Below, piece by piece: positions 38,529 through 47,047 of a stretch of 64,000 bases of DNA. Within the stretch, counting starts at the first letter, position 1, and every line of letters begins with the position of its first letter. The stretch lies in NCBI GenBank assembly GCA_937916515.1, contig CALFSX010000213.1, forward strand, positions 46,033-110,032. Direction: 5' to 3'. Source of the DNA: an uncultured Planctomycetaceae bacterium. GTDB lineage: Bacteria; Planctomycetota; Planctomycetia; Planctomycetales; Planctomycetaceae. Below the pieces are notes generated by a model that was not told the DNA's origin, ran no database searches, and worked only from the letters and a program-made list of their open reading frames with translations. The position numbers were made by a program, and so were the translations under genes.

Positions 38529-40991
38529 CTACGGCTTCTTCGGTTGAGATTTTTTGGGCTGGCTGTTTTCCAGATCGATCGCTCCTAGAACAGCACCGTA
38601 GAACGCAGCTATTTTTTGCGATGGAGTCGTTGCTGCTTCGCTGACGGCAGGGCGAACTTTGCCCACTTCCAGTAGCTTGTTGCGTACAAGGGTCCGAGTT
38701 GCCACTTGAAGGCATTCTTCTCGCCACAGTTTGTCTTTTAGCTTGGTGATCTCCGCAATCGCTTCCGCACTGGACGATGCCTTGAGGGTAATCTTTTCAG
38801 TGATGAATCGAGTTGTTGCCGCGCACAGGCCGCGAGCTTTGGGGGCGGATTCCAGCTGGTTACTGGCGACCAGTTTGCCCGTTGTCAAATAGCCTCCCCA
38901 CGCAGAAATCAGTGCTCTAATAACGGCGGTTTCGTCGGCTGGGTCTGCTCGAGCCAGTGGCACGTTTAGTGAGCTATCTGTTCGCGACATTTCCACAAAT
39001 TCCAAATCGACTTCTGCGGCTGCCACAAACAACAGGCCATTCAGGTTGTCCACGCCAACTTCTTTTGCCAGCTCTGTGGAAGTGTCGGTGACTGCAGTCT
39101 TAACCAGTTCCAGTCCGCCGTGCCTGATGACACGTCCCAGCATTAGCAGTAGTTGCAGTCGTCTTGTTTCGGCAGCCTTAAGAACTCGATCGACGCCGCG
39201 TCGGTAAGCGATGAACTTTGACCGAATCTGGTTGGTGTTGGTAATTCTTAATTCTGTGGCAATTCGTTTTTGCACGTCGTCTGCGTTCCGATCAAGTTGG
39301 AACGCAGCCGCACGCACGGTTGCCGTTGGTGCGACAACGGAAGTCATTGTGGCGTAAAGACGTTGTAGTCCTGCTGAGGCCGCTTCATTGTCGCCGTTTT
39401 TGAGGGCCGCGATTATGAAGTCGGTAACCGCCTCACCGTGAAGGAGTTGCGGCGTCAGGTCGGGATTTCGATCGTCGATTAAAGATTCAATTGAACCGAG
39501 GCTGGTTGAATTCACCGCTGGCAGGGTGGCGATTTTTGCTGAGACAGCGGCCCATTGTTCTTCTGCAGAAGATTTCTGAGCCAGTACAGACTGCGTACGA
39601 AGTGCGATGTCCGCGCCTTTCGCCACTGCTGCAGCTTGCAGGGCGTTTCTTTCACTGACAGACGCATTCTGCTGCAGCATCTGTTCGGCAACGCTGGCAA
39701 ACGTGTCGCCAGCCGTTGCTGTGTTGTCTATTGATTGGCACCAGGCTAAGGCTGACTGCCACTGACCCAGAATGGCAAGGTTGTCGCCCACCGCTGTGAT
39801 CAACGGTTCGTTCCAGGCGAAAACCTGCAACGGTGGTGACGATGGTCTGTTCAGGTCGTGTAGTGTTGCCGACGTGGCTGACCATGCAGCAAGTCGAACT
39901 GTGTCCATTTGAGACGTGATTGTTTCGTCTCGCTGTTGCTTGGTGATTACTGCCGTTGCGGCGGAGACATCGCCGGAATTGGCCAGGGCTGTTGCCAAGG
40001 CGATGCCTGTTTCAAAAGCGACTGCTCCTGATTCGGGAATTTTCTCAGCCAATGAGTACGCTGTCTTCAAATCCTTCGCTGCACCGTCGGTATTGCCGGT
40101 CTGAAATTTTGTCCAGTATTCGCCGACAAGCGGACCGATCTCGTAGTATTCCGTACTTCGCCGAGCGTCTGCGGCAACCTTGTTCATATGGGAAAACTCT
40201 TCGGCGGCTTGTTTGTGCATCCCTAGTTTTAGGTAGGCGTCTCCTGCCAGTCGGCGGCAATATGCCTTGTCGCGATTGCCAGCTGTAATAGTTGCTTCGC
40301 CCACCATGATTTCCACCAGCTCAATTGCTCTGCGGCGGTACTGTGGAACTTCGGGAGTCACTACTTTCCTGGGCGTGGTTTCGTCGTCTGTTTCGTCTTC
40401 GTTTCCGAAGTCTTTTTGGGGTAGCGGTTCAAGGGCTCCCAGCTTGTCGATGCCGGGGCGATTTAAATAGGTAACCAGTCCGATTGTGGCTGCAAGTAAA
40501 ACCGTCCCCACGATTCCATAAATGACAATCGGGTTTTTGGCTGATCCGGATTTCGTAATCTGTTGTTCTGATGAAGCTGTGTCGTCGCTGACTCTGGCTG
40601 GGACCTTGGCTTTGGGCTTGCTGGCCCCGCTTTCTGCGGCAGTGAAAATTGGGACCAGGCATTCTTTGTTCGCACATTTAACCTGACGCCCCACAGCGGC
40701 GGGGGGAATAAATCCCTGAGTGTCGCACATGGGACAAACCACACGGTGAAGCCGGCCCTTGATAGGTTTGCTGGCGCATTGAATTACTTTTTTCGCTGTC
40801 GGTGCCTGATCGATCGCGAAGGGATCGTCGTTTGTGGGCTGTTCTTTCTTGATCGCCTTCTGAGGTGTTGGTTTCCCTGAATCATTCTTCGATTTGCCAC
40901 GAGCGTTCATCGAAGCTCCGCAAAACGGGCAGTCCGTGGCGTCGTCGTCGAGTACTGATTGACCACACGAGGGGCAGGTAGGCAAATCCAT
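38529..40991 (-). CDS. Zinc-ribbon protein with membrane anchor and helical repeats, unknown function
   Basis: 820 residues. The N-terminus has two zinc-ribbon units: CPSCGQ...CPFCG (about 6-24) and CPMC...CANKEC (about 86-110). A Lys/Pro/Ser-rich linker leads to one membrane segment (about 153-173, IYGIVGTVLLAATIGLVTYL). The rest (about 200-820) is Ala-rich and helical, with TPR-like stretches such as RLAGDAYLKLGMHKQAAEEF. I know no named family; similar zinc-ribbon/TM/TPR proteins are common in planctomycetes. It lacks a signal peptide, so the ribbons would be cytoplasmic and the repeats extracytoplasmic. Confidence 0.8.
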   Translation of the reverse strand: MDLPTCPSCGQSVLDDDATDCPFCGASMNARGKSKNDSGKPTPQKAIKKEQPTNDDPFAIDQAPTAKKVIQCASKPIKGRLHRVVCPMCDTQGFIPPAAVGRQVKCANKECLVPIFTAAESGASKPKAKVPARVSDDTASSEQQITKSGSAKNPIVIYGIVGTVLLAATIGLVTYLNRPGIDKLGALEPLPQKDFGNEDETDDETTPRKVVTPEVPQYRRRAIELVEIMVGEATITAGNRDKAYCRRLAGDAYLKLGMHKQAAEEFSHMNKVAADARRSTEYYEIGPLVGEYWTKFQTGNTDGAAKDLKTAYSLAEKIPESGAVAFETGIALATALANSGDVSAATAVITKQQRDETITSQMDTVRLAAWSATSATLHDLNRPSSPPLQVFAWNEPLITAVGDNLAILGQWQSALAWCQSIDNTATAGDTFASVAEQMLQQNASVSERNALQAAAVAKGADIALRTQSVLAQKSSAEEQWAAVSAKIATLPAVNSTSLGSIESLIDDRNPDLTPQLLHGEAVTDFIIAALKNGDNEAASAGLQRLYATMTSVVAPTATVRAAAFQLDRNADDVQKRIATELRITNTNQIRSKFIAYRRGVDRVLKAAETRRLQLLLMLGRVIRHGGLELVKTAVTDTSTELAKEVGVDNLNGLLFVAAAEVDLEFVEMSRTDSSLNVPLARADPADETAVIRALISAWGGYLTTGKLVASNQLESAPKARGLCAATTRFITEKITLKASSSAEAIAEITKLKDKLWREECLQVATRTLVRNKLLEVGKVRPAVSEAATTPSQKIAAFYGAVLGAIDLENSQPKKSQPKKP

Positions 40992-41291
40992 AAATATCTC
41001 TTACAGCAATCTATACGAACATCCGAATGGCATTGGCTTGTGTCAAACCGAGCGATTGACACTATTGTTTCCGCAAAATTCGTTGAAACTGCGGCGGTTC
41101 ATTTTCGAACTTCCGGTGGAAGTCGATCAGGCCGATGGATGATTTCGATGAGGAATTTCAGCGTATCTTGACGGGACAAACATGATTACTCAAGACGGGG
41201 GAGTCATGTGAAAACGGGAAAATCTGGGGAAAGTCCGCCAGAATCTGTCGAAAGCCTCTGGTTTCGAGGCCCCGTTTTGGCTTCGTTCAAC
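40992..41291. other. Intergenic region, no gene seen
   Basis: Contains the promoter region of the zinc-ribbon gene (minus strand). A TTGACA at about 41055 on the plus strand has no matching -10. No coding frame is supported. Confidence 0.4.
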
Positions 41292-41327
41292 AAAAAAAAC
41301 GGGAAGCAGTTTGACACTGCTTCCCGT
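41292..41327 (-). terminator. Rho-independent terminator of the Cys-rich protein gene
   Basis: Perfect 12-bp stem ACGGGAAGCAGT / ACTGCTTCCCGT (41299-41310 and 41316-41327), 5-nt loop, and eight T on the minus strand (41299-41292). It lies 44 nt after the stop of the Cys-rich gene in its transcription direction. Confidence 0.93.
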
Positions 41328-41370
41328 TCTGTCTGATTGTTATGGAAGGCTGCGTTGACAGCCGCTGCTG

Positions 41371-41811
41371 CTATTTCTGGTAGTCAACAACGATGTAGCC
41401 TTTTTTGACGCGAACGTCGACCGCGTACTTGCCATAGTCGTAGCGGACCCGATCGCCATCTCGACGGCAGATCACGTCTTCACATCCGCATGGTGGCACG
41501 CAGATTTCAATGAATACACATTTTGGACCGCAGCAGTTGCATTTGTCTTTGCAGGCACAAGGATCATTCACCTGAATGATCTTCGTTACTGCACATGGGT
41601 GAATTTCTCGTTTGTCGACGTACTTGACGTTGGTGAACAACGGTACTGGAGCAGAATCAACATAAACTGGTCCGTCAACAACATATCCCCCCATTGGCTC
41701 ATGGAAAGGTGATCCCGGTGCCGCTGGCACTGGAGTCAGGTCGATGGCCATGGCTGGCACGGCAATGATTGCGGCAAGGCAAAGGCCCGCCAACTGTCTT
41801 ACGCACTTCAT
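41371..41811 (-). CDS. Small secreted Cys-rich protein
   Basis: 146 residues from ATG 41811, chosen because AAAAGGA lies just before it and a Sec signal begins there (MKCVRQLAGLCLAAIIAVPAMA). The mature part has a Pro/Val-rich half, then 11 Cys within about 50 residues (DPCACKDKCNCCGPKC, CVPPCGCEDVIC), and a basic strand-like end YAVDVRVKKGYIVVDY. The Cys pattern suggests disulfides or metal binding at the surface. No known domain. A strong SD and a strong terminator suggest high expression. Abundant envelope protein is a possibility only. Confidence 0.8.
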   Translation of the reverse strand: MKCVRQLAGLCLAAIIAVPAMAIDLTPVPAAPGSPFHEPMGGYVVDGPVYVDSAPVPLFTNVKYVDKREIHPCAVTKIIQVNDPCACKDKCNCCGPKCVFIEICVPPCGCEDVICRRDGDRVRYDYGKYAVDVRVKKGYIVVDYQK

Positions 41812-42279
41812 AATTCGTTCCTTTTGAAATTTGGGTGACTCGAAAATCTGGTTGTTTGTGATCGGTGGGAAGAGTTCGTTTCCCGTACCTTCAACGTGCC
41901 ACCGGAAAAACAATGGTCAAGCTGGCAGTGAGATTTGTTTTCGAGTTCCCTTGAGTTGTTTACGCCTGAGTCGGTCACGCAAAGCTGAGTGGTAAGGGTA
42001 TTCTGGGTGAACAGATAAACTCAACTGGAATTGTGGATTTTTTCAATTACGGCATAGGGGGTGAGGCGGCGTGAGCTGTTCTGCGTGTTGCCTTTTTGCA
42101 ACGACACTTGGTTTTGAAGGACTGCAGGCACCTGTCAGCTGAACCCGTAGAGCCAGTTCCAAACGCGTGGCAAACACTTCGCACATTCCCGGTTTTCTTC
42201 GTCTTGGCCAAAATTGCCGATTCCGCTAGCATCCGAATTGCGGGCGTATTTGCCTCGCAAGTGAACTGGTGGAAGGACT
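41812..42279. other. Divergent intergenic region
   Basis: 468 nt between the Cys-rich gene (minus) and a hypothetical gene (plus). It holds the SD AAAAGGA of the former and GGAAGGA of the latter. No further gene or strong fold was seen. Confidence 0.4.
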
Positions 42280-42768
42280 ATGGATTTCAATATTCGACCC
42301 ATATCGAAGGTGTGTTCAGCATCTGGCGAAGCTCTTGTGGCCGGACAGCACTGTTGGTCTGTTCTTGTTGAAGTTGATGGACGGTTGGTCCGACAGGATA
42401 TTTCCAGTGCTGCATGGACCGGACCGCCGGAAAATGCAATTGGGCATTGGCAGTGCGAAGTGCCTGTCGATAAAGACGCTGGTCAAAGAAAATTGGATCC
42501 GGACTCGCTTCTGGATTACTTTGTGCAACTATGTGAGTCTCCCAATAATCTGGAAATGGACTATCAATATGTGCTTGCCCTGCTGTTGTTGCGGAAGAAA
42601 CGATTGATACTGGAAGATTCAATTACCATCGACGACCAGCCCGGATTGCGGTTGGTGGGAAGTGGTGGCGAAGGTCCGTTTGACGTAATGGAACGCGAAT
42701 TGACTGACGAACAGATTGCTCAGCTGCAGATTCAGCTTTTTGATGGGGCAACGGAAGAAGCAGCGTAA
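42280..42768 (+). CDS. Hypothetical cytoplasmic protein
   Basis: 162 residues, good SD (GGAAGGA). No signal peptide or membrane segment. The first 30 residues (RPISKVCSASGEALVAGQHCWSVLVEVDG) look like a small beta sheet with two Cys, followed by YQYVLALLLLRKKRLILEDS in a helix and an acidic tail. I recognise no named family; comparable proteins occur upstream of lipoprotein genes in planctomycetes. A LolA-like lipoprotein gene starts 69 nt downstream, and the two are probably co-transcribed. Confidence 0.75.
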   Translation: MDFNIRPISKVCSASGEALVAGQHCWSVLVEVDGRLVRQDISSAAWTGPPENAIGHWQCEVPVDKDAGQRKLDPDSLLDYFVQLCESPNNLEMDYQYVLALLLLRKKRLILEDSITIDDQPGLRLVGSGGEGPFDVMERELTDEQIAQLQIQLFDGATEEAA

Positions 42769-42837
42769 GGAAACAGTCGCAGTTAGCAGTGTAGAAGGGA
42801 CAGGTTGTTTCCTTCTTAGCTTCATCGGGATCAGGGA

Positions 42838-43968
42838 ATGATCAACGTACTTAAGAAATCGATTCTTCTGATCACTGCGTTAAGTAGTGTTGGTTGTACG
42901 TTTCCGTGGCTCAAACAAGAACCGCGATCGACGGCTCCTCCCGCACTAAGCATGAACATCACAAGCAACGAGCTTGTTGATCACTTAAATCGTAAGACTC
43001 AGGGCCTTGAAGGCTGGCGATGCACGTCCACTCGGATGTCTGTCAGATTGCCCAACGGTTTAAGTCAGCGTTTAAAGGGTGCAATTGCGTGTCAGGCTCC
43101 CAACTATTTTCGGCTAACGGCCAGTAACGTAATTGCGACTGCAGATCTGGGTTCCAACAACAGTCGATGCTGGGTTTATGTGAAGCCCGGTGAATCTGCT
43201 GTGATGACCTGGAAACACGAAGACACCGAGTTGCTGCAGCAGATACCAAGCGGTGTTCCCTATATCGATCCCAACTGGTTGATGCTGGTGTTAGGGGTCA
43301 CTCCATTGGATCCCGCTGACTACGAAATCAGTTCTCCCGCTGGAGCTCGCGAACTTTGGTTGGCGGCGATTGAGCAGGGAGCGTCCGGTCGGCCGATACG
43401 GCGAGTCATTAAAGTTGACGTGATGTCCGGCGACATTCGCGAACACGCTTTGTATGACAGCGAACGGAATCCGCTTGTTCGAGCTCAACTAAGCGGATAT
43501 CGGTGGTACAACCAGAAACGCATTCCGCAATCGGTGAAGCTGATGTTCACTCAAATGGATTCAGAAATGACTCTGACCTTTGATGGCATCGAAACCAATC
43601 CTCACCTGCCTGATGAACTCTGGCGCATGCCGGACCACAACCTGAAGGTCGTCGATTTGGGCGAGGTTATTCGAAGCCGAATGCTAGTCGACCGGATGCA
43701 GGCACCGGACTCGAACAGCCAGTTTTATCAGCCTCCCACCGCCAGACTGCAGCCGCCTGTGTTTGAACAACCGACTCGAAGCGCATTTGCACCGCCATCC
43801 GAAACCGCGTTTCTGGATGACAGTGCTGAAGAGCTGGAAGAACCCGATTGGGATACTCCCATTTCACAAAGTCGTACCATTGAGCCACCGGCTGAGCAGC
43901 GGCAGATGAGTCCGACTCCGCGCCGACCGTCGATGTTTGGCTTCTTTAACCGGTCGCCCCATTTGTAG
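42838..43968 (+). CDS. LolA/LolB-like outer membrane lipoprotein
   Basis: 376 residues. Lipobox LSSVGC (Cys at about residue 20) predicts a lipoprotein. The mature N-terminal part, with LVDHLNRKTQGLEGWRCTST, SQRLKGAIACQAPNYFRLTA and DLGSNNSRCWVYVKPGESAVM, resembles the half-barrel fold of LolA/LolB-type or DUF4292 proteins, which bind lipid or lipoprotein acyl chains. The segment IPQSVKLMFTQMDSEMTLTF continues this sheet. The C-terminal 90 residues are Pro/Ser/Glu-rich and probably disordered. Function assignment is by resemblance only. Confidence 0.72.
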   Translation: MINVLKKSILLITALSSVGCTFPWLKQEPRSTAPPALSMNITSNELVDHLNRKTQGLEGWRCTSTRMSVRLPNGLSQRLKGAIACQAPNYFRLTASNVIATADLGSNNSRCWVYVKPGESAVMTWKHEDTELLQQIPSGVPYIDPNWLMLVLGVTPLDPADYEISSPAGARELWLAAIEQGASGRPIRRVIKVDVMSGDIREHALYDSERNPLVRAQLSGYRWYNQKRIPQSVKLMFTQMDSEMTLTFDGIETNPHLPDELWRMPDHNLKVVDLGEVIRSRMLVDRMQAPDSNSQFYQPPTARLQPPVFEQPTRSAFAPPSETAFLDDSAEELEEPDWDTPISQSRTIEPPAEQRQMSPTPRRPSMFGFFNRSPHL

Positions 43969-44055
43969 ACTGCTGGTTGTCTTCGCAACGCGTTTAGATC
44001 AAACGTCATGCAACTCAGGAGTGCTAAGAACAGGGCCATTCAGTTTGGTTGCGTT

Positions 44056-45003
44056 TTAGCCAGCCACAGCCGCGACGGACGCTTTCATTTTTGCAAGCCC
44101 TGTCTTTGCCACTTCCAGTGCGTCCTGTTTCCAATAGTCTCGATTGAACAGTTCCAGCGACAGCACAACTTTGCGTCCGTTGCCGCCGATCATGTTCAGG
44201 ATATCTGACAGCGGTGCGATGCCATCGCCCGGATAGACACGGTGTGAGTCATTCATTTCCGCACGTGAGGGCTGTTCTGGATAGTCATTCATGTGAAACA
44301 CCTGAATGGCATTGTCGTCCAGCAGTGCCAGGCCGCCGAAACCGGAACCACCTTTGAAGATATGGTACACGTCCGGCAACAGGCAGGCTTTGGGGTGATT
44401 GGCTTCAACGCAGACCATCACAGATTCGCCAAGTCGCGACAGGTTTGTGCTGAAGCCCCAGACTTCAAGTTGAGGAATGACGCCCGTTTCGTCGCCAACC
44501 TTCAGTAGCTCGTGGTATCTTTCTGCCATTAGAAACGGATCAAGTCGGGCTCCATTTTGAGCTCCCACGGGTGGGGCGGCGATTCGTTTGCCGCCAATTT
44601 GTGTCAGCAGATCCATGTCGCGTTTTGCGTTTTCCAGGCCCTGTTTACGTTGGGCTTCGTCGTCGACGATCCATTGAGCAAATCCGATGGCGCTTTCGAC
44701 TGTCAGGCCTGCGTCTTCGATGCGTTTCTTTAAGTCAGACAGGCTTCCGCCCGCATCTTTGTATTTTGAAAGGTGGCCCATCCACGGTTCAATGCCGTTA
44801 TAGCCAGCAACTCCAGCGATTCGAACCTGTTCAACAATGTCCTCCGTCTGCTGACGAATGGTGCTCATGTTAAGGCAATAAGTAAACGGGCTATCTGCTG
44901 CGACTGGTTGAGACGCTGCGGCAGAACACAATTCCGTTTTTGTTGCGGCCACTGCGCCGACGGCTGCGGCAGTGCCTAGGAAACTTCGTCGATTAATGGT
45001 CAT
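44056..45003 (-). CDS. Tat-exported sugar phosphate isomerase/epimerase-like TIM barrel
   Basis: 315 residues with a twin-arginine signal (NRRSFLGTAAAVGAVAATK). The barrel is of the AP endonuclease family 2 / xylose isomerase-like type: AGVAGYNGIEPWMGHLSKY, LKKRIEDAGLTVESAIGFAQW, QLEVWGF with a Glu ligand, HPKACLLPDVYHIFKGG, FHMNDYP, YPGDGIAPL and VVLSLELFN. These residues form the usual metal site (Glu, Asp, His, Glu). Substrate is an unknown sugar or polyol. The Tat signal, as in the Gfo/Idh/MocA protein, places it in the periplasm. Confidence 0.92.
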   Translation of the reverse strand: MTINRRSFLGTAAAVGAVAATKTELCSAAASQPVAADSPFTYCLNMSTIRQQTEDIVEQVRIAGVAGYNGIEPWMGHLSKYKDAGGSLSDLKKRIEDAGLTVESAIGFAQWIVDDEAQRKQGLENAKRDMDLLTQIGGKRIAAPPVGAQNGARLDPFLMAERYHELLKVGDETGVIPQLEVWGFSTNLSRLGESVMVCVEANHPKACLLPDVYHIFKGGSGFGGLALLDDNAIQVFHMNDYPEQPSRAEMNDSHRVYPGDGIAPLSDILNMIGGNGRKVVLSLELFNRDYWKQDALEVAKTGLAKMKASVAAVAG

Positions 45004-45553
45004 GTTTAGGCCTGGCGAGTTTTGTTGTTGTTTTGTGGGGTGGTTTTTTTTGACGGTGGATGGCAGCTCACCGGCTGATACTTGTCGGTCTAATGTACGT
45101 CGTCCGACTCACCAAATACCAGCGAATCAGCCAAATCGAACATTAGTGAAAATTTACGATTGGATTCAAATTCCAATGAATCCGGTGATCCATAACTTTG
45201 GAGTTGAAATGTTGCAGGTTGGATTAAGGATTGCCGATCTTGTTAACGAGCAAAGTTTGAGTCAGTCTGAACAAAAAGGACTGGCCAGGAATCAAAGTTG
45301 CGTAAGAATACATCAGGCATTTCGGCTTTACCCCGACGGAGGTCTCAAATAATTTGCGTAGGCCCGAACCACTAATGAGTGCACGCTTAAGCGTGACTCG
45401 GTTTTCGCCTGATTCGCTGCGTCTCCACCGTCGCAGTTACCGAAATGTCTGATTTATAAGAGGTCGTGAAGTTAAGTCTTCACGGCCTCTTTTTTTGTGT
45501 CCGCCGAACAAAATGATTCTTTGCCTGACGGGTGTCACAGTTGCCGCCGTGGC
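45004..45553. other. Intergenic region with orphan terminator
   Basis: 550 nt between two minus-strand genes. No convincing coding frame was found on either strand; a plus-strand frame 44972-45352 overlaps the isomerase start and has no family resemblance. A strong plus-strand terminator lies at 45458-45496, implying a short plus-strand transcript. Confidence 0.45.
45458..45496 (+). terminator. Rho-independent terminator without an obvious gene
   Basis: Stem GAGGTCGTGAAG / CTTCACGGCCTC (45460-45471, 45478-45489; one T-G pair) extended by two A-T pairs, loop TTAAGT, then seven T. The T-run is on the plus strand, where no gene precedes it within 1.4 kb. On the minus strand the hairpin is followed only by TTATAAAT, so it may still serve the isomerase-to-SRPBCC interval weakly. 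Confidence 0.85.
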
Positions 45554-46486
45554 TTACTTCAGTGGCAGATAGATTTCAGTTCGTAAATCTTCAACAGCCG
45601 TGTTTTCGGGATTGTTGATGTACAGTTCAAAGGCACCCGCTTTGCTTTGCTTCAGTTTCTTATAGCGAGTGTGTTGATTGGCGGCGCTCCATGCGTTGCC
45701 CAGGTTTTGGTAGCTGCCAACATGTTCGACGCAGAAGGCTTTTGTTTCAGGCAACGACCATTCAGAAAGTCCGCTGGGCAAGGATCCCGTGGCTGCCGGA
45801 ATCACAAAGCCGCTGGTGAAATCCAGAATTTGTTTCTTCATGTCCAGATGGTGGCATACGGAGATCATCTGACCGTCGGTTGGCAGATTGTTTTGCTGCA
45901 TGAGTTTGGTTGCCGATTCAACCGCAGCGTGCATGGATGGCCCAACGTTGCTCATGTGGGCTGATGCTCGAACTCCCGCCATTCGCATCGGGCCAACAGA
46001 TTGGATTCCTCGAACATTCGTTTCGGAAAGAATGGTTCCCGTTTCAAGCAGCTCTTTCAGCATTTTCAGGCCACGTTCATAGTCCATGCCAATCCAGGCT
46101 TCCATCATGGAAGTCATCCAGAACATGAACCATGGCAAAGATCCAATCATGTGCCACGTGACTTTTGATCCGTTGGTGGTCGGTTCGATTTCAAACAAAA
46201 CCTGCGACACAGACTTGAAGGGTTTTAGAAAGCGAATTTCGTCATCAATCCGGCGACCGGGTTCAAGTTGTTTGTGTTCGATTTCTCCATGACCAACAAC
46301 CTCGCCCTGCCAGGCATACACGGATCCGATCGATTGTCCGTCACTGCTGATGGTGACGTTTGCTGTTGGCTCTGCACATAGCCAGGGAGACCATTTGGTC
46401 CACGTTCCGTAGTCCGCAATCGTGTCGAAGACTGTGGCTGAGTCCAAGTTGATTTCGATGGATCGTTGGACGTGGTATCGAGGCAT
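45554..46486 (-). CDS. SRPBCC domain fused to a GyrI-like effector-binding domain
   Basis: 310 residues in two parts. Residues 1-150 form a polyketide cyclase/SRPBCC domain (YHVQRSIEINLDSATVFDTI, YGTWTKWSPWL, GRRIDDEIRFLKPF, VTWHMIGSLPWFMFWM), a fold with a hydrophobic ligand pocket. Residues about 155-310 are a GyrI-like / AraC effector-binding domain (GVRASAHMSNVGPSMHAAVESA, KAFCVEHVGSYQNLGNAWSAAN, AFELYINNPENTAVEDLRTEIYLPL). No DNA-binding domain is present, so it is probably a small-molecule binder or hydrolase. The fusion is known from planctomycetes and proteobacteria. Confidence 0.88.
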   Translation of the reverse strand: MPRYHVQRSIEINLDSATVFDTIADYGTWTKWSPWLCAEPTANVTISSDGQSIGSVYAWQGEVVGHGEIEHKQLEPGRRIDDEIRFLKPFKSVSQVLFEIEPTTNGSKVTWHMIGSLPWFMFWMTSMMEAWIGMDYERGLKMLKELLETGTILSETNVRGIQSVGPMRMAGVRASAHMSNVGPSMHAAVESATKLMQQNNLPTDGQMISVCHHLDMKKQILDFTSGFVIPAATGSLPSGLSEWSLPETKAFCVEHVGSYQNLGNAWSAANQHTRYKKLKQSKAGAFELYINNPENTAVEDLRTEIYLPLK

Positions 46487-46683
46487 GTGAAGTGTTTCTG
46501 TCGCTGAATTTTTAGGCGGAAGGCTGTTTGGTGACGGCAGAGAGCCGTTTTATTTTGCGTCAGTGTCCACCTGAGTCAACGCAGGGCGAACGATTCCTGA
46601 AGTGTTTGCAAACGTCAGTTGCAGGCGATTTCTGTTGGGAATGTATTTGTAAGGGTAAACGCGAGTGCGACGGCCTTGCTGCA

Positions 46684-47016
46684 TCACGTGGCGGAGGACT
46701 CAATGTCAACGGAGGCAGACCATTTTTCAAGCCCACAATGCACGCAGCGCTGCGCAAACGGATTTCCAAAATACCAGGTCGCAAAGAACGGTCGGCCGCA
46801 ACGTGGACAAGACCAGAAGCCGTGCCAGAGGCCCCCAGCGATTGCAACTGCTGCCCACAGGCTATGAAGTACTCTGTGCCAATTGCTGTCCTCATCAAGC
46901 AGTGTTGCAAATGGCGTCGCGGCCAAGGCAGCAAGTACGGCCAAAATGAATCTACCGCGAGTTACTCGATAGGAGTCCCATTTGGACAGTCTTGAGCTAA
47001 CGCTTTTATCCGTCAC
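46684..47016 (-). CDS. Small membrane zinc-ribbon protein
   Basis: 110 residues. Two hydrophobic stretches (about 22-39 and 53-68) are followed by a zinc-ribbon-like pair CPRCGRPFF...RCVHCGLEKW. The ribbon would lie on the cytoplasmic side if the termini do. It starts 31 nt after the stop of the HemD-like gene, so it is probably the last gene of the nucleoside hydrolase-HemD operon. No family name is known to me. A plus-strand frame over the same bases looks like a shadow. Confidence 0.7.
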   Translation of the reverse strand: MTDKSVSSRLSKWDSYRVTRGRFILAVLAALAATPFATLLDEDSNWHRVLHSLWAAVAIAGGLWHGFWSCPRCGRPFFATWYFGNPFAQRCVHCGLEKWSASVDIESSAT

Positions 47017-47047
47017 TGTTGGGTCGCCCTGCTGGTTGCCAAATCAT

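Noticed and set aside
46528..46995. 155-codon plus-strand frame
   Set aside because: It opposes the minus-strand zinc-ribbon membrane protein, which has two membrane segments and CxxC pairs and fits the local operon.
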